Part shown: piece after piece, positions 1 through 9,112 of the stretch
Numbering within the stretch: position 1 is the first letter of the stretch
Layout: every line of letters starts with the position of its first letter
Origin: Halolamina salifodinae
GTDB lineage: Archaea; Halobacteriota; Halobacteria; Halobacteriales; Haloferacaceae
NCBI RefSeq assembly: GCF_017874235.1
Contig: NZ_JAGGLC010000003.1
Location: 310,001 to 374,000 of the forward strand
DNA length: 64,000 bases
Reading direction: 5' to 3'
The notes under the pieces: generated by a model
What the model saw: the letters and a program-made list of their open reading frames with translations, nothing else
Told to the model about the DNA's origin: nothing
Database searches by the model: none
Position numbers and translations under genes: made by a program

Positions 1-1645
1 CCTCGACGGTCCAGCCGTGGGCCCGCGCGATCTCGGCGACGATGGCCAGCCCCAGTCCGGTTCCACCCTCGTTGGTGGTGTACCCCCGCTCGAGCACCGC
101 CTCGCGCTCGCTCTCGGGGATCCCTGTGCCGTCGTCGGCGACCGCGAACCCGTCCGAGATCCCCTCGACACGGACCGTGAGGTCGCCGCTATCGTTGTGC
201 TCCACGCTGTCGCCGGACCCCGTCCGGCTGCTCGTGGAGCTATGCTCCACACTGTTGCGGAAGAGGTTCTCGAACAGACGGACCAGCCGACCTCGGTCCG
301 CGGGCACGGTGCAGTCGACCGTCACCGTGAGCGTGGCATCGCCCGTCGGGACGGTCTTCCATGCCTCCTCGGCGATGGCGGCGAGGTCGACTGACTCGGG
401 ATCGGTGACCGCCGACGCCTCGCGCGCGAGCGCCAGCGTGTCGTCGATCATCGTGTCCATCCGGTCGAGCGCCGACTCGACGCGGTCGACGTACTCGTCG
501 TCGGCGTCGTCCTGCTCGATCAGGTCGGCGTAGCCCTGCGCGACGTTGAGCGGGTTCCGGAGATCGTGTGAGAGCACGCTCGCGAACCGTTCGAGCCGTT
601 CGTTCTGCCGCTCCAACTGCTCGGCCTGCCGGTGCTGCTCGGTCACGTCCGTGAGCAGCACCACCCGGCCGCGCCCGGGGAGCGCCGAGCGTTCCACGTC
701 GAACACGCGTTCGCCGCCGTCGATGGCCAGCGAAAGCGTCTCCGCCCCGTCGGCTTCGCGACAGGCTGCCGCAAGCGCGGCCGGTGCGACATCATCGACA
801 GAGTGGCCGACGACATCGTCGTTGGCAGTCGTCAGGAGCCGCCGGGCCGCGGGGTTGGCGTCGACGACGCGGTCCTCCTCGTCCAGCACGATCACGGCTC
901 CCTGCATCGCCTCGACGACGGTGTCGCGGGCGATAGGGGCCAGATCGAGGAACTGGAAGCGGAACACGGCGACGCCGATACAGAGTCCCGTGATCGTGAA
1001 CACGATGGGCCCGAGGTCGATCGGCGAGTCCGAAAGACCGGAGATCTCTATCAGGTTCCCCAGCCACGGCGCCGAGATGCCGATAAGGATGTACTGGGCC
1101 TGTCGCCGGTAGGGCCCCTCGGCGTCGACGCCCCAGCGGACGAACAGCACGACCGCGAGCACGATCAGCACCTGGGTGTACGCGAAGTAGATCCAGAACC
1201 ACGGCCGGTAGGTCACCTCGTACACCGAGAACGGCGGCACCGACACCATCATCCCCTCGATCCAGACGAACCCGTGTTCAGGGTTGGTCGCCACCAGGCC
1301 GACGGTCACGGCGGGGATCACACAGAGCAGGCCCACCGTATCCGAGGAGACGTACTCCTCGCGGTCGGTGTACTGCAGCGCGATGACCAGCACCGTAACG
1401 GGGATGAACGGGACGAACACGAACCGGAGCCGTCGCGCGACTGCCGCGACCGACGGCTCTGCGGTGACGAGTTCGACGATCTCGGTCAGCGCCCAGAGCA
1501 GCAAAATACCGACGAGCGTCCCGAACGTCCGCGCACCCCGCCGGTCGCTGTTGGCGATGGCGAGATAGCCCATGAACCCACAGACGGCGGCCGACACCAG
1601 CAGCGCCGCCAGGTAGAGGATCCCCGGTTCGACGTGGAGCGTCAC
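1..1645 (-). CDS. Membrane sensor histidine kinase (7TM-PAS-HisKA-HATPase), cut by window start
   Basis: Reading from a GTG at 1645, the first ~220 residues form about seven hydrophobic segments like the haloarchaeal histidine-kinase N-terminal 7TM domain. A PAS-like domain follows (AVIVLDEEDRVVDANPAA), then a HisKA box with the phospho-acceptor His (SVLSHDLRNPLN). The HATPase N box (ENLFRNSVEH) and G boxes (DDGTGIPE, GTGLGLAIV) come next. The last few residues lie outside the window. It should autophosphorylate at the membrane and pass phosphate to an unseen response regulator; the signal is unknown. The N box is interrupted by a 15-residue insertion (see 212-250). Confidence 0.9.
   Translation of the reverse strand, partial: MTLHVEPGILYLAALLVSAAVCGFMGYLAIANSDRRGARTFGTLVGILLLWALTEIVELVTAEPSVAAVARRLRFVFVPFIPVTVLVIALQYTDREEYVSSDTVGLLCVIPAVTVGLVATNPEHGFVWIEGMMVSVPPFSVYEVTYRPWFWIYFAYTQVLIVLAVVLFVRWGVDAEGPYRRQAQYILIGISAPWLGNLIEISGLSDSPIDLGPIVFTITGLCIGVAVFRFQFLDLAPIARDTVVEAMQGAVIVLDEEDRVVDANPAARRLLTTANDDVVGHSVDDVAPAALAAACREADGAETLSLAIDGGERVFDVERSALPGRGRVVLLTDVTEQHRQAEQLERQNERLERFASVLSHDLRNPLNVAQGYADLIEQDDADDEYVDRVESALDRMDTMIDDTLALAREASAVTDPESVDLAAIAEEAWKTVPTGDATLTVTVDCTVPADRGRLVRLFENLFRNSVEHSSTSSRTGSGDSVEHNDSGDLTVRVEGISDGFAVADDGTGIPESEREAVLERGYTTNEGGTGLGLAIVAEIARAHGWTVE
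212..250 (-). repeat. In-frame double-hairpin palindromic insertion, copy 1 (sensor kinase)
   Basis: On the minus strand: GTGGAGC-ATA-GCTCCAC, spacer GAGCA, then GCCGGAC-GGG-GTCCGGC. It is 39 nt, starts on a codon boundary and encodes VEHSSTSSRTGSG. It lies directly after the HATPase N-box Asn-Ser, and GTGGAGCA (VEH) recurs 45 nt downstream, as if the target had been duplicated. Copies 2 and 3 are in ilvD and leuC. Confidence 0.75.
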
Positions 1646-1696
1646 GGTACCTTCCCCGCACGTCGGGGGGCCTTTTCGGTGTTGTGGCTGATGCCG

Positions 1697-3481
1697 CTAC
1701 CGATCACGCAGACCTGGGTTCGTAACCGCGCCGTCAGCCGCGGAACCGAACTGTGCGCCGTATTTCCCGAGCACGCCGTCGGTGTAGGCGCTCTCGGGTC
1801 GCTCGCGCTCGTCGAGGCGCTCCTCGATCTCCGCGTCGGGGAGGTCGACCTCAAGCCTGCGCTCGGGGATGTCGATAGTGACGTGGTCGCCGTCCTCCAG
1901 CGCGCCCAGCGGCCCGCCGACGTAGGATTCGGGGGCGACGTGGCCGATCATCGGCCCACGCGTCGCGCCGGAGAAGCGCCCGTCGGTGACCATCGCCACG
2001 TCGTCCTCGTGGCCCTGCCCGACGACGGCGGCGGTGACGCCCAGCATCTCGCGCATTCCGGGGCCGCCGCGGGGGCCCTCGTTGCGGATCACGATCACGT
2101 CACCAGACTGGACGCCAGTCTGGTTGCCCGACGAGGTTCCCTCGTCGACGTCACCGGATTCGATGCCGCCCTCCTGGACGTACTTCATCGCGTCCTCCTC
2201 GCTCTCGAAGACTCGGGCGGGCCCCTCGTGGTGGAACTGATCCTCGCCCGTGACTTTGAGCACGGCGCCGTCGGGCGCGAGGTTCCCCCTCAGGATCTTG
2301 ATCGCGCCCTCTTCGTGGAACGGGTCGTCGACGCGCGCGAGGAAGTCCGTATCGTCGAGGGTCTCGTCGGCCGGCAGGTCGAGTTCCGCGAGTTCCTCCG
2401 AAATCGTCCGGCCCGTGATCGTCGCGGCGTCGCCGTGGAACAGGCCCGCCTCGACCAGTCGGCGGATCACGACCGGGACGCCGCCCGCGTCGTGGAGGTC
2501 CTTCATCACCCGCGAGCCACCCGGCTGGAGGTTCGCGATCTTCGGCGTCCGGCGGGCGATCTCGTCGAAGTCGTCGATGGTGAGGTCGACGCCGGCCTCG
2601 GCGGCCAGCGCGAGCAGGTGGAGCACCGCGTTGGTCGAGCCACCCATCGCAACCTGCACCGCGATGGCGTTCTCGAAGGATTTCCGGGAGAGGATGTCCG
2701 AGGGTCGGCGGTCGTTCTCGACGGCGTCGAGGGCGAGTTCGCCCGCGCGCTCGGCGACCGTTGTCCGGCCCTCGCTCTCGGCCGGCGGCGACGCGCTGCC
2801 AAGCGGCGCCAGTCCCAGCGCCTCGGTGATGGAGGCCATCGTGTTCGCGGTGAACATGCCGCCACAGGAGCCAGCGCCCGGGCAGGCGTTGCGCTCCAGT
2901 TCGTCCAGTTCCTCGCGGCTCATGTCGCCCTGCGCGTGGGTGCCGACGCCCTCGAACACGTTCTGGACGGTCACCTCGCGACCCTCGTGCTGGCCCGGGA
3001 GGATGGAGCCACCGTAGAGGAACACGCTGGGCAGGTCCGTCCGGATCGCGGCCATCAACATGCCGGGGAGGTTCTTGTCACAGCCGGCGACCGTCACCAG
3101 CGCGTCGAGGCGCTCGCCGAACGCGACCAGTTCGACGGAGTCGGCGATGACCTCCCGCGAGACCAGCGACGCGCGCATCCCCTCGGTCCCCATCGAGATG
3201 GCGTCGGAGATGGTGATGGTGCCGAACTCGATGGGCATGCCGCCGGCGTCGTCCACCCCCGCGATGGCGCCGTCGGCCACGTCGTCGAGGTGGACGTTAC
3301 AGGGCGTCACGTCCGCGGCGGGGTTGGCGACGCCGACCATCGGCGACGCGAGGTCGTCGTCGTCGAACCCCATCGCGCGGAACATCGAGCGGTGTGGGGC
3401 CCGCTCCGGTCCCTCCGTCACTTCCCGGCTCCGCAGGTGGGCTGGCTTCCCACCGTCCTCGGGTGTGTCCTGTTTACTCAT
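1697..3481 (-). CDS. ilvD: Dihydroxy-acid dehydratase
   Basis: Converts 2,3-dihydroxy-isovalerate and -methylvalerate to the 2-oxo acids, the shared third step of valine and isoleucine synthesis. The IlvD/Edd family signatures are clear: [11 protein letters not shown] and [17 protein letters not shown] carry cysteines of the Fe-S cluster, and [13 protein letters not shown] lies near the C-terminus. About 594 residues from ATG 3481, slightly longer than usual. Part of the excess is a 15-17-residue insertion within the usual [21 protein letters not shown] segment (see 2102-2146). It is transcribed divergently from leuA; a TATA-like GTTAAG lies about 28 nt before the start on the minus strand. 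An upstream in-frame ATG at 3505 is less likely. Confidence 0.95.
   Translation of the reverse strand: MSKQDTPEDGGKPAHLRSREVTEGPERAPHRSMFRAMGFDDDDLASPMVGVANPAADVTPCNVHLDDVADGAIAGVDDAGGMPIEFGTITISDAISMGTEGMRASLVSREVIADSVELVAFGERLDALVTVAGCDKNLPGMLMAAIRTDLPSVFLYGGSILPGQHEGREVTVQNVFEGVGTHAQGDMSREELDELERNACPGAGSCGGMFTANTMASITEALGLAPLGSASPPAESEGRTTVAERAGELALDAVENDRRPSDILSRKSFENAIAVQVAMGGSTNAVLHLLALAAEAGVDLTIDDFDEIARRTPKIANLQPGGSRVMKDLHDAGGVPVVIRRLVEAGLFHGDAATITGRTISEELAELDLPADETLDDTDFLARVDDPFHEEGAIKILRGNLAPDGAVLKVTGEDQFHHEGPARVFESEEDAMKYVQEGGIESGDVDEGTSSGNQTGVQSGDVIVIRNEGPRGGPGMREMLGVTAAVVGQGHEDDVAMVTDGRFSGATRGPMIGHVAPESYVGGPLGALEDGDHVTIDIPERRLEVDLPDAEIEERLDERERPESAYTDGVLGKYGAQFGSAADGAVTNPGLRDR
2102..2146 (-). 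repeat. In-frame double-hairpin palindromic insertion, copy 2 (ilvD)
   Basis: On the minus strand: GACGAGG-GAA-CCTCGTC, spacer GGGCA, then ACCAGACTGG-CGT-CCAGTCTGGT with a perfect 10-bp stem. It is 45 nt, starts on a codon boundary and encodes [15 protein letters not shown], followed by Asp. GGTGACGT occurs at both edges (minus 2155-2148 and 2104-2097), 51 nt apart, consistent with a target duplication. IlvD homologues as I know them run through this point without the insertion. Confidence 0.75.
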
Positions 3482-3621
3482 ACCGACCCACGCGGCCGGG
3501 CGCACTTAACTCCGTTCCGACCATGTGGGTGATTCCCCCCCTAATCAGGGATTCCGCGTTATTAACCGTGATGGTTTCAGCCGACACGCTTAACAGGTGG
3601 TACCCTGTATCGTGGGGTACA
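3482..3621. promoter_or_regulatory. Divergent ilvD/leuA promoter region with hairpin before leuA
   Basis: A minus-strand TATA-like GTTAAG (around 3503-3512) sits about 28 nt before the ilvD ATG. A plus-strand CTTAAC (3589-3594) sits about 28 nt before the leuA ATG at 3622. Between the latter and the ATG is an inverted repeat GTACCC (3600-3605)/GGGTAC (3615-3620) that ends one base before the ATG, so it could be an operator or would overlap the transcription start. Confidence 0.55.
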
Positions 3622-4858
3622 ATGTCTCACGACAACGAGGGTACGTCGGCATCCCCGGCGGATCGAGTTCTCCCAGGGCACGCTGAAAACTGATTCCGAG
3701 TTCGCCACGGCTCGGATCTTCGACACCACCCTGCGAGACGGTGAACAGTCGCCCCGAACTTCGTTCTCCTACGACGACAAGCGCGAGATAGCCGCCGCAC
3801 TGGACAGTGCCGGCGTCGACACGATCGAGGCGGGCTTCCCCGTGAACTCCGACGCGGAGTTCGCGGCGGTCCGTGACATCGCGTCGGCGGCCGACGCGAC
3901 GGTGTGTGGGCTGGCTCGCGTCGTCGACAAGGACATCGAGACCGCACTCGACGCCGGCGTCGATCTGGTCCACGTGTTCGCGTCGACCAGCGACGTTCAG
4001 ATCGAGGACTCCATGCACGCCAGCCGCGAGGCCGTGCTGGAGCGCTCCGTCGAGAGCGTCGAGCGCGCCACGGAGGCCGGGGCAGAAGTGATGTTCTCCC
4101 CGATGGACGCCACCCGGACCGACCCCGACTACCTGCGCGAGGTTGTCGAGGCCGTCTCCGCGGTCGGCGTCGATTGGATCAACGTCCCGGACACTTGCGG
4201 GGTCGCCACTCCCGGACGGTTCGCGGACCTGATCGAGACCATCGGCGGCTACACGGACGCCAAAATCGACGTCCACACCCACGACGACTTCGGGCTGGCG
4301 AGCGCCAACGCGCTGGCCGGCTTCGAGGCCGGCGCCGACCGCGCACAGGTCTCGGTGGGCGGTATCGGCGAGCGCGCCGGCAACGCCGCCTTCGAGCAGG
4401 TCGTCATGGCCGCCGAGAGCGTCTACGGCGCCGACACCGGGATCGACACCACCCAGATCACCGAACTGGCTCGGCTGGTGGAGGAACGCAGCGACGTTCC
4501 GACCGCGCCGAACACGCCCATCGTCGGCGACAACGCGTTCGCCCACGAGTCCGGCATCCACGCCGCGGGCGTCATCGAGAACTCGGCGACGTTCGAGCCG
4601 GGGGTCATGACCCCGGAGATGGTCGGCGCCGAGCGCGAGTTGGTGCTGGGCAAGCACACCGGCACCCACTCCGTCCGCCAGCGCCTGGAGGACGCGGGCT
4701 ACGACCCGTCCGACGAGCAGGTACGCGCGGTCACCCGCGAGGTGAAAGATCGCGGCGCCGACGGCGACGAGATCACCACCGACACGCTGGCGGCCGTCGC
4801 CGAGGCCCACGACGTGACTCGCGGATCCGAACAGATCAGGGAGGGGCCGGCCCGATGA
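3622..4858 (+). CDS. leuA: 2-isopropylmalate synthase family (LeuA), apparent N-terminal frameshift
   Basis: Condenses acetyl-CoA with 2-oxoisovalerate, the first step of leucine synthesis. The citramalate synthase paralogue cannot be excluded. The conserved TIM-barrel signatures FDTTLRDGEQSPRTSF, HTHDDFGLA and the metal-site region GIHAAGV are all present. However, the body (frame of GTG 3842) extends upstream through DTTLRDGEQ to RRIEFSQGTLK at ~3656 with no ATG, GTG or TTG in that frame. The ATG at 3622, well placed behind a TATA-like box, is one frame off. Removing one C from CCCC at 3653-3656 joins them (MSHDNEGTSAS-RRIEFSQGTL). The feature is drawn from 3622 on that assumption. Starting at 3842 would delete catalytic residues. 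The C-terminal LeuA regulatory domain is short or absent. Confidence 0.8.
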
Positions 4859-4900
4859 GCCCCGTCGACGACGCCCCGCGGCAGCCGCAGCGCACGCGGT

Positions 4901-4919
4901 CATGCCACAATGTGACATG
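4901..4919. promoter_or_regulatory. 19-bp near-palindrome upstream of ilvB leader (candidate operator)
   Basis: CATGCCACAATGTGACATG reads almost the same on both strands; the CACA-A-TGTG core is perfect and the CATG ends pair. It lies just before the TATA-like element at ~4930, the usual place for an archaeal activator or BRE-side operator. Lrp/AsnC-type regulators often bind sites of this size and control branched-chain amino acid genes, but no regulator gene is seen here. Confidence 0.4.
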
Positions 4920-4925
4920 CCTCGG

Positions 4926-4937
4926 AAAGGATTATGA
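4926..4937 (+). promoter_or_regulatory. TATA/BRE-like promoter for ilvB leader transcript
   Basis: The stretch GAAAGGATTATGA is purine-rich and then TATA-like, centred ~28 nt before the ATG at 4961. That is the spacing expected if transcription begins at that ATG. Confidence 0.4.
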
Positions 4938-4960
4938 CGGGGGACGCCGTTCCATCACCC

Positions 4961-5029
4961 ATGACGCGCCGACGCCACACGGGTTCGCCCGGCGTCAGCG
5001 TCTCGCTCGCGATTGTAGGGGCTGCCTAA
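4961..5029 (+). CDS. Putative branched-chain leader peptide (22 aa) of the ilvB operon
   Basis: ATG to TAA, 22 codons, placed ~28 nt after a TATA-like box so that it would be translated from a leaderless mRNA. The C-terminal part GVSVSLAIVGAA is rich in Val, Leu and Ile, the products of the operon. Its stop codon lies in the loop of a hairpin (5015-5036), with ilvB starting 70 nt later. This resembles ilv/leu leader peptides of bacterial attenuators; a ribosome-stall mechanism in archaea is my inference. It could also be a chance ORF. Confidence 0.4.
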   Translation: MTRRRHTGSPGVSVSLAIVGAA

Positions 5030-5036
5030 CCCCTAC
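5015..5036 (+). promoter_or_regulatory. Hairpin at leader stop codon, possible attenuator
   Basis: GTAGGGG (5015-5021) pairs perfectly with CCCCTAC (5030-5036) across an 8-nt loop that contains the TAA of the leader ORF. No U-tract follows, so termination is less likely than an effect on translation or RNA stability. Confidence 0.4.
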
Positions 5037-5099
5037 ACCCAACTCTCCTCACCCGACCGTCGCATCAGCCGACAACCGAGCCTGCAGTCACATCAGCAC

Positions 5100-6911
5100 A
5101 TGAGCGAGCGAGCACGCACCGCGGCCCGGCCCACCGAGGAGGCGGCCGAGCCGCGAGACGACGACCGACCCGAATCGAGCGACGACCAGCCAGCCGAACC
5201 GGCCACCGGCGCCGACGCAGCCATCGCCGCCCTCACGGCCGCGGACGTGGAGCACGTCTTCGGCGTACAGGGCGGGGCCATCATGCCCGTCTACGACGCG
5301 CTGGCGAACGCCGAGGCCGGCCCGAGTCACGTCACGATGGCCCACGAGCAGGCAGCGGCCCACGCCGCCGACGCCTACGGGCAAGTGACGGGGACTCCGG
5401 GCGTCTGCATGGCCACCTCCGGCCCGGGGGCGACGAACCTCGTCACGGGCATCGCCGACGCCGACATGGACTCGGACCCGTTCGTCGCGCTGACCGGACA
5501 GGTGCCAACGGAGTTCTTGGGCAACGACGCGTTTCAGGAGACCGACACCGTCGGCGTCACCCGACCGATCACGAAGGAGAACTACTTCGCGGGCGACGCC
5601 GACCGCATCGGCGCCACCGTCAGCGAGGCAGTCGAACTCGCGGGCACGGGTCGCCCGGGCCCGACGCTTGTCGACCTGCCGAAGGACGCGACGACGACCG
5701 AGACCGACGCCGGCCCCGAACCGGGGCGGCTGCCGACCTACTACGACGCACCCGAGAAGGCCGACGAGGCGGCCGTGGAAGCGGCCGCAGAGGCGTTCGC
5801 GCGCGCCGAGCGCCCGGTCGTGCTCGCGGGCGGCGGCGTGGTGAAAGCCGACGCCGCCCCGGAACTGCGGGCGTTCGTCGACGCGTTCGACGTGCCCGTG
5901 GTGACGACGATGCCCGGCATCGGGAGCGTCCCAGAGGACCACGAGCGCTGTCTCTCGTGGGCCGGGATGCACGGCACCGGTGCCGCGAACATGGCCATCT
6001 CGCATACGGACTGCCTGTTCGCCATCGGGACGCGCTTCGACGACCGTCTGACCGGCGGCGTCGAGACGTTCGCGCCCGGCGCCGAGGTCATCCACGCCGA
6101 CATCGACGCCGCCGAGATCTCGAAGAACGTCGAGGCCGACCACGCGCTGGTCGGTGACGCGGCGGCGGTGATCGAGCAGGTCCACGAGAAACTCGACTCG
6201 CGCGTTGAGGCCGCCGACACCAGCAGTGACCGCCACGCGGACTGGCGCGAGCAGTGTCGCGAGTGGGAGGCCGAGTACCCGATGACCTACGCGGCGCCGA
6301 AAGACGAGCCTGTGAAACCGCAGTTCGTCGTCGAAGTCGCCGACGAAGCGACGCCCGACGACGCCATCGTCACTACCGGCGTCGGCCAGCACCAGATGTG
6401 GGCCGCCCAGTACTGGACGTACCGCGACCCGCGCTGCTGGGTCTCCAGCCACGGGCTGGGAACGATGGGTTACGGCCTGCCCGCCGCTATCGGCGCCAAA
6501 GTCGCCGCGCCGGACCGCGAAGTGGTCTGTTTCGAGGGCGACGGATCGTTCCTGATGACGGTCCAGGAGCTCTCGGTTGCGGCCCGGGAGAATCTGGACA
6601 TCACCGTCGTCGTGCTGAACAACGAGGCCATCGGGATGGTGCGCCAGTGGCAGGACGCGTTCTTCGAGGGACGGCACACCGCCTCGGAGTACGGCTGGGT
6701 CCCGGAGTTCGAACCCATCGCCGAGGCGTTCGGCGCGAAAGGGTTCACGCTGGACCACTACGACGAGGTGGCTGACACCCTCGAGGCGGCGTTCGACTAC
6801 GACGGCCCCTCGGTCGTCGACGCCCAGATCGACCCGCGGGAGAACGTCTACCCGATGGTGCCAAGCGGCGGCGACAACAGCGGCTTCGCCCTCTCGGAGG
6901 AGCAGCTATGA
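5100..6911 (+). CDS. ilvB: Acetolactate synthase large subunit
   Basis: ThDP-dependent enzyme making 2-acetolactate or 2-aceto-2-hydroxybutyrate from pyruvate (and 2-oxobutyrate), the first common step to Val, Leu and Ile. The PYR domain carries the catalytic-Glu region MAHEQAAAHAADAYGQ and the signature GPGATNLVTGIADA. A central FAD-type domain follows. The ThDP motif EGDGSFLM...LNNEAIGMVRQWQ is in the C-terminal domain. An acidic, poorly ordered extension of ~36 residues precedes the PYR domain. The 3' end overlaps ilvN by ATGA, so the two subunits are probably translationally coupled. Confidence 0.96.
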   Translation: MSERARTAARPTEEAAEPRDDDRPESSDDQPAEPATGADAAIAALTAADVEHVFGVQGGAIMPVYDALANAEAGPSHVTMAHEQAAAHAADAYGQVTGTPGVCMATSGPGATNLVTGIADADMDSDPFVALTGQVPTEFLGNDAFQETDTVGVTRPITKENYFAGDADRIGATVSEAVELAGTGRPGPTLVDLPKDATTTETDAGPEPGRLPTYYDAPEKADEAAVEAAAEAFARAERPVVLAGGGVVKADAAPELRAFVDAFDVPVVTTMPGIGSVPEDHERCLSWAGMHGTGAANMAISHTDCLFAIGTRFDDRLTGGVETFAPGAEVIHADIDAAEISKNVEADHALVGDAAAVIEQVHEKLDSRVEAADTSSDRHADWREQCREWEAEYPMTYAAPKDEPVKPQFVVEVADEATPDDAIVTTGVGQHQMWAAQYWTYRDPRCWVSSHGLGTMGYGLPAAIGAKVAAPDREVVCFEGDGSFLMTVQELSVAARENLDITVVVLNNEAIGMVRQWQDAFFEGRHTASEYGWVPEFEPIAEAFGAKGFTLDHYDEVADTLEAAFDYDGPSVVDAQIDPRENVYPMVPSGGDNSGFALSEEQL

Positions 6912-7714
6912 GCCGGCGCAACGGCGAGGCCGCCGAGGCCGAAGATGCTGCCGACGCCGACGACGCCGACGACGCCGAAGACGGCGCCAACTCCCAGTTC
7001 GCCGACCCGAGCGAGCGCCGCGAGGGTCTGACTGGCCCCGGTCCAGACGACCGCCCGCGACCGGCCGAGCGACGGTCGAAACAGGGCGTCCGGATCGACC
7101 CCGAGGCCGAAGCGAGCCACCCCGCGCGCCGGACCACCATCTCGGCGCTGGTGAAACACGAACCGGGCGTGCTGGCGGAGGTTGCCGGACTCGTGAGTCG
7201 GCGCCAGTTCGACATTGACTCGCTGACCGTCGGCCCGACGACCAACCCCGAGACGGCCCGGATGACGCTGACCATCGAGGAGCCGGAGCCGGGCGTCCGG
7301 CAGGTCGAGAAGCAGTTAGAGAAGCTGGTTCCGGTGATCTCGGTCCGTGAACTGGGCCGGGACGCGGTCCGGCGAGAGCTGGCGGTCCTGAAAGTCCACG
7401 ACGACCGCCCCGCCGCCGTCGAGTCCGTCGTCGAGATGTTCGACGGCGAAGTGCTCGACGCCCAGCCCGGAACCGTGACCGTCGAGGTGACGGGCAGTTC
7501 CGCGGAGGTCGACCGGGCCGTCGAGGCGTTCCAGCGCTTCGGCGTCCGGGAACTGACACGCACGGGCACGGCCGCGCTGGCCCGCGGGAACGAGTGGACT
7601 ACCCACGCGGAGGAGGAGCGCTACGAGCGCCAGCGGATCGACCCGAGGACGAATCGCGCGACCGACCAATCGACGACAGAGACGGCGCCGGGAGCGCCGA
7701 CAGACGATGACTGA
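6908..7714 (+). CDS. ilvN: Acetolactate synthase regulatory subunit with acidic N-terminal extension
   Basis: Small subunit that gives feedback control and full activity to IlvB. The ACT domain begins near residue 75 ([22 protein letters not shown], then [13 protein letters not shown]), followed by the IlvN C-terminal domain ([17 protein letters not shown]). It is ~268 residues, much longer than the usual 160-170: the first ~70 and last ~40 residues are acidic and low in complexity. It overlaps ilvB by 4 nt and ilvC by 8 nt. Confidence 0.94.
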   Translation: MSRRNGEAAEAEDAADADDADDAEDGANSQFADPSERREGLTGPGPDDRPRPAERRSKQGVRIDPEAEASHPARRTTISALVKHEPGVLAEVAGLVSRRQFDIDSLTVGPTTNPETARMTLTIEEPEPGVRQVEKQLEKLVPVISVRELGRDAVRRELAVLKVHDDRPAAVESVVEMFDGEVLDAQPGTVTVEVTGSSAEVDRAVEAFQRFGVRELTRTGTAALARGNEWTTHAEEERYERQRIDPRTNRATDQSTTETAPGAPTDDD

Positions 7715-8741
7715 GAACACTATCTACCACGACGACGACGCGACGCACAGCCACATCGAGGAGAAGACGGTCGCCGTACTCGGCTACGGCAGTCAGGGCC
7801 ACGCCCACGCCCAGAACCTCGCCGAAAGCGGCGTCGACGTCATCGTCGGCCTGCGCGAGGGCTCGGCCTCCCGGAAAGCGGCCCGACAGGACGGCCTCAC
7901 CGTCGCGACGCCCGTCGAGGCCGCGGCAGCCGCCGACGTGGTCTCCGTTCTGGTGCCGGACAACGTCCAGCCGGACGTGTACGAGGCTATCGAGCCGGAG
8001 CTGGAGGCCGGCGACACGCTCCAGTTCGCCCACGGCTTCAACATCCACTACGACCAGATCGAACCGCCCGAGGACGTGGACGTGACGATGGTCGCGCCCA
8101 AGGGTCCGGGTCACATCGTCCGCCGGCAGTACGCCGCGGGCGAGGGGACGCCCGGCCTGATCGCGGTCTACCGCGACGCCACCGGCGATGCCCACGACCA
8201 GGCGCTGGCTTACGCCGCGGCCATCGGCTGCACCCGCGCGGGCGTCATCGAGACGACGTTCCGCGAGGAGACCGAGACCGACCTGTTCGGCGAGCAGGCG
8301 GTGCTCTGTGGCGGCGTCACCGAACTGGTGAAGGCCGGCTACGAGACGCTGACCGACGCGGGCTACAGCGAGGAGATGGCCTACTTCGAGTGTCTGAACG
8401 AGCTGAAGCTGATCGTCGACCTGCTGTACGAGGGCGGCATGAGCGAGATGTGGGATTCGGTCTCCGACACCGCGGAGTACGGCGGCCTCACCCGCGGTGA
8501 AGTGGTCGTCGACGACCACACCCGCGAGCAGATGGAGACCGTGCTGGAGGAGGTCCAGAACGGGGAATTCGCCCGCGAGTGGATCACCGAGAATCAGGCC
8601 GGCCGGCCGTCCTACGGCCAGCGTCGTGACGCGGAGAAGGCCCACGACATCGAGGAGGTAGGCGAGGAGCTACGCAGCCTGTTCGCGTGGAGCGACGAGG
8701 AAGGGAACCGGGAGAAAGCAAACGCGCCGGCGGACGACTGA
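7707..8741 (+). CDS. ilvC: Ketol-acid reductoisomerase
   Basis: Catalyses NAD(P)H-dependent isomerisation and reduction of acetolactate, the second step of the pathway. The N-terminal Rossmann motif [15 protein letters not shown] is followed by the SASRKAA loop that reads the cofactor phosphate. The knotted C-terminal domain has conserved acidic metal ligands ([27 protein letters not shown]). 344 residues, a normal class I length. Its start overlaps the end of ilvN and its stop is 5 nt before the next gene. Confidence 0.96.
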   Translation: MTENTIYHDDDATHSHIEEKTVAVLGYGSQGHAHAQNLAESGVDVIVGLREGSASRKAARQDGLTVATPVEAAAAADVVSVLVPDNVQPDVYEAIEPELEAGDTLQFAHGFNIHYDQIEPPEDVDVTMVAPKGPGHIVRRQYAAGEGTPGLIAVYRDATGDAHDQALAYAAAIGCTRAGVIETTFREETETDLFGEQAVLCGGVTELVKAGYETLTDAGYSEEMAYFECLNELKLIVDLLYEGGMSEMWDSVSDTAEYGGLTRGEVVVDDHTREQMETVLEEVQNGEFAREWITENQAGRPSYGQRRDAEKAHDIEEVGEELRSLFAWSDEEGNREKANAPADD

Positions 8742-8746
8742 CACAA

Positions 8747-9112
8747 ATGAGCCGACACACCACCGACGACCGAGAGAACCGACGTGAGACCAGCCAGCGG
8801 ACGATGGGCGGGGTGAACCACACCAACCCCATGACCGGCGAGACGTTCGGCGACTCGCAGGTGTTCGAGCGCGGCAAAGTCGCCGTCGTCGATGGCGGTA
8901 CCTCGGACCGCCATCCCTCCGCCGACGGCGGGGAGGCTGGCGAGGCCGCAAACGGCGCCGATGAAGACGACCACGACGACGAACCGATGGGCGAGATCGA
9001 CCACACGCCCCGCGAGGACGCGCCGAGCGCCGAAGCGGTGTACACTCGCGGTGAAGAGGATCCAGCCGTGGAGTCCGCCGACGTAGAGGAGGAAGACGAG
9101 GGCGCCGTATGA
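8747..9112 (+). CDS. Conserved haloarchaeal protein of unknown function between ilvC and leuC
   Basis: About 121 residues from ATG 8747. I know no function. The N-terminal half holds the most conserved-looking stretch, [17 protein letters not shown] followed by [14 protein letters not shown]. The rest is acidic and low in complexity. There is no membrane segment or metal motif. It sits inside the BCAA operon, 5 nt after ilvC, and its stop overlaps the leuC start (ATGA), so it is co-expressed with enzymes on both sides. To my memory other haloarchaea keep a small unknown ORF at this place, which suggests a pathway-linked role such as an adaptor or regulator of LeuCD. Confidence 0.75.
   Translation: MSRHTTDDRENRRETSQRTMGGVNHTNPMTGETFGDSQVFERGKVAVVDGGTSDRHPSADGGEAGEAANGADEDDHDDEPMGEIDHTPREDAPSAEAVYTRGEEDPAVESADVEEEDEGAV

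Noticed and set aside
632..3532. A 966-residue plus-strand open frame
   Set aside because: It runs antisense to the sensor kinase and ilvD, is His/Arg/Asp-rich low complexity and matches no family; it is a GC-rich shadow frame.
3842..4858. leuA starting at GTG 3842
   Set aside because: This start would remove the catalytic DTTLRDGEQ region that is plainly encoded upstream in the same frame.
3590..4918. A 442-residue minus-strand open frame over leuA
   Set aside because: LeuA signatures are on the plus strand; the antisense frame has only shadow composition.
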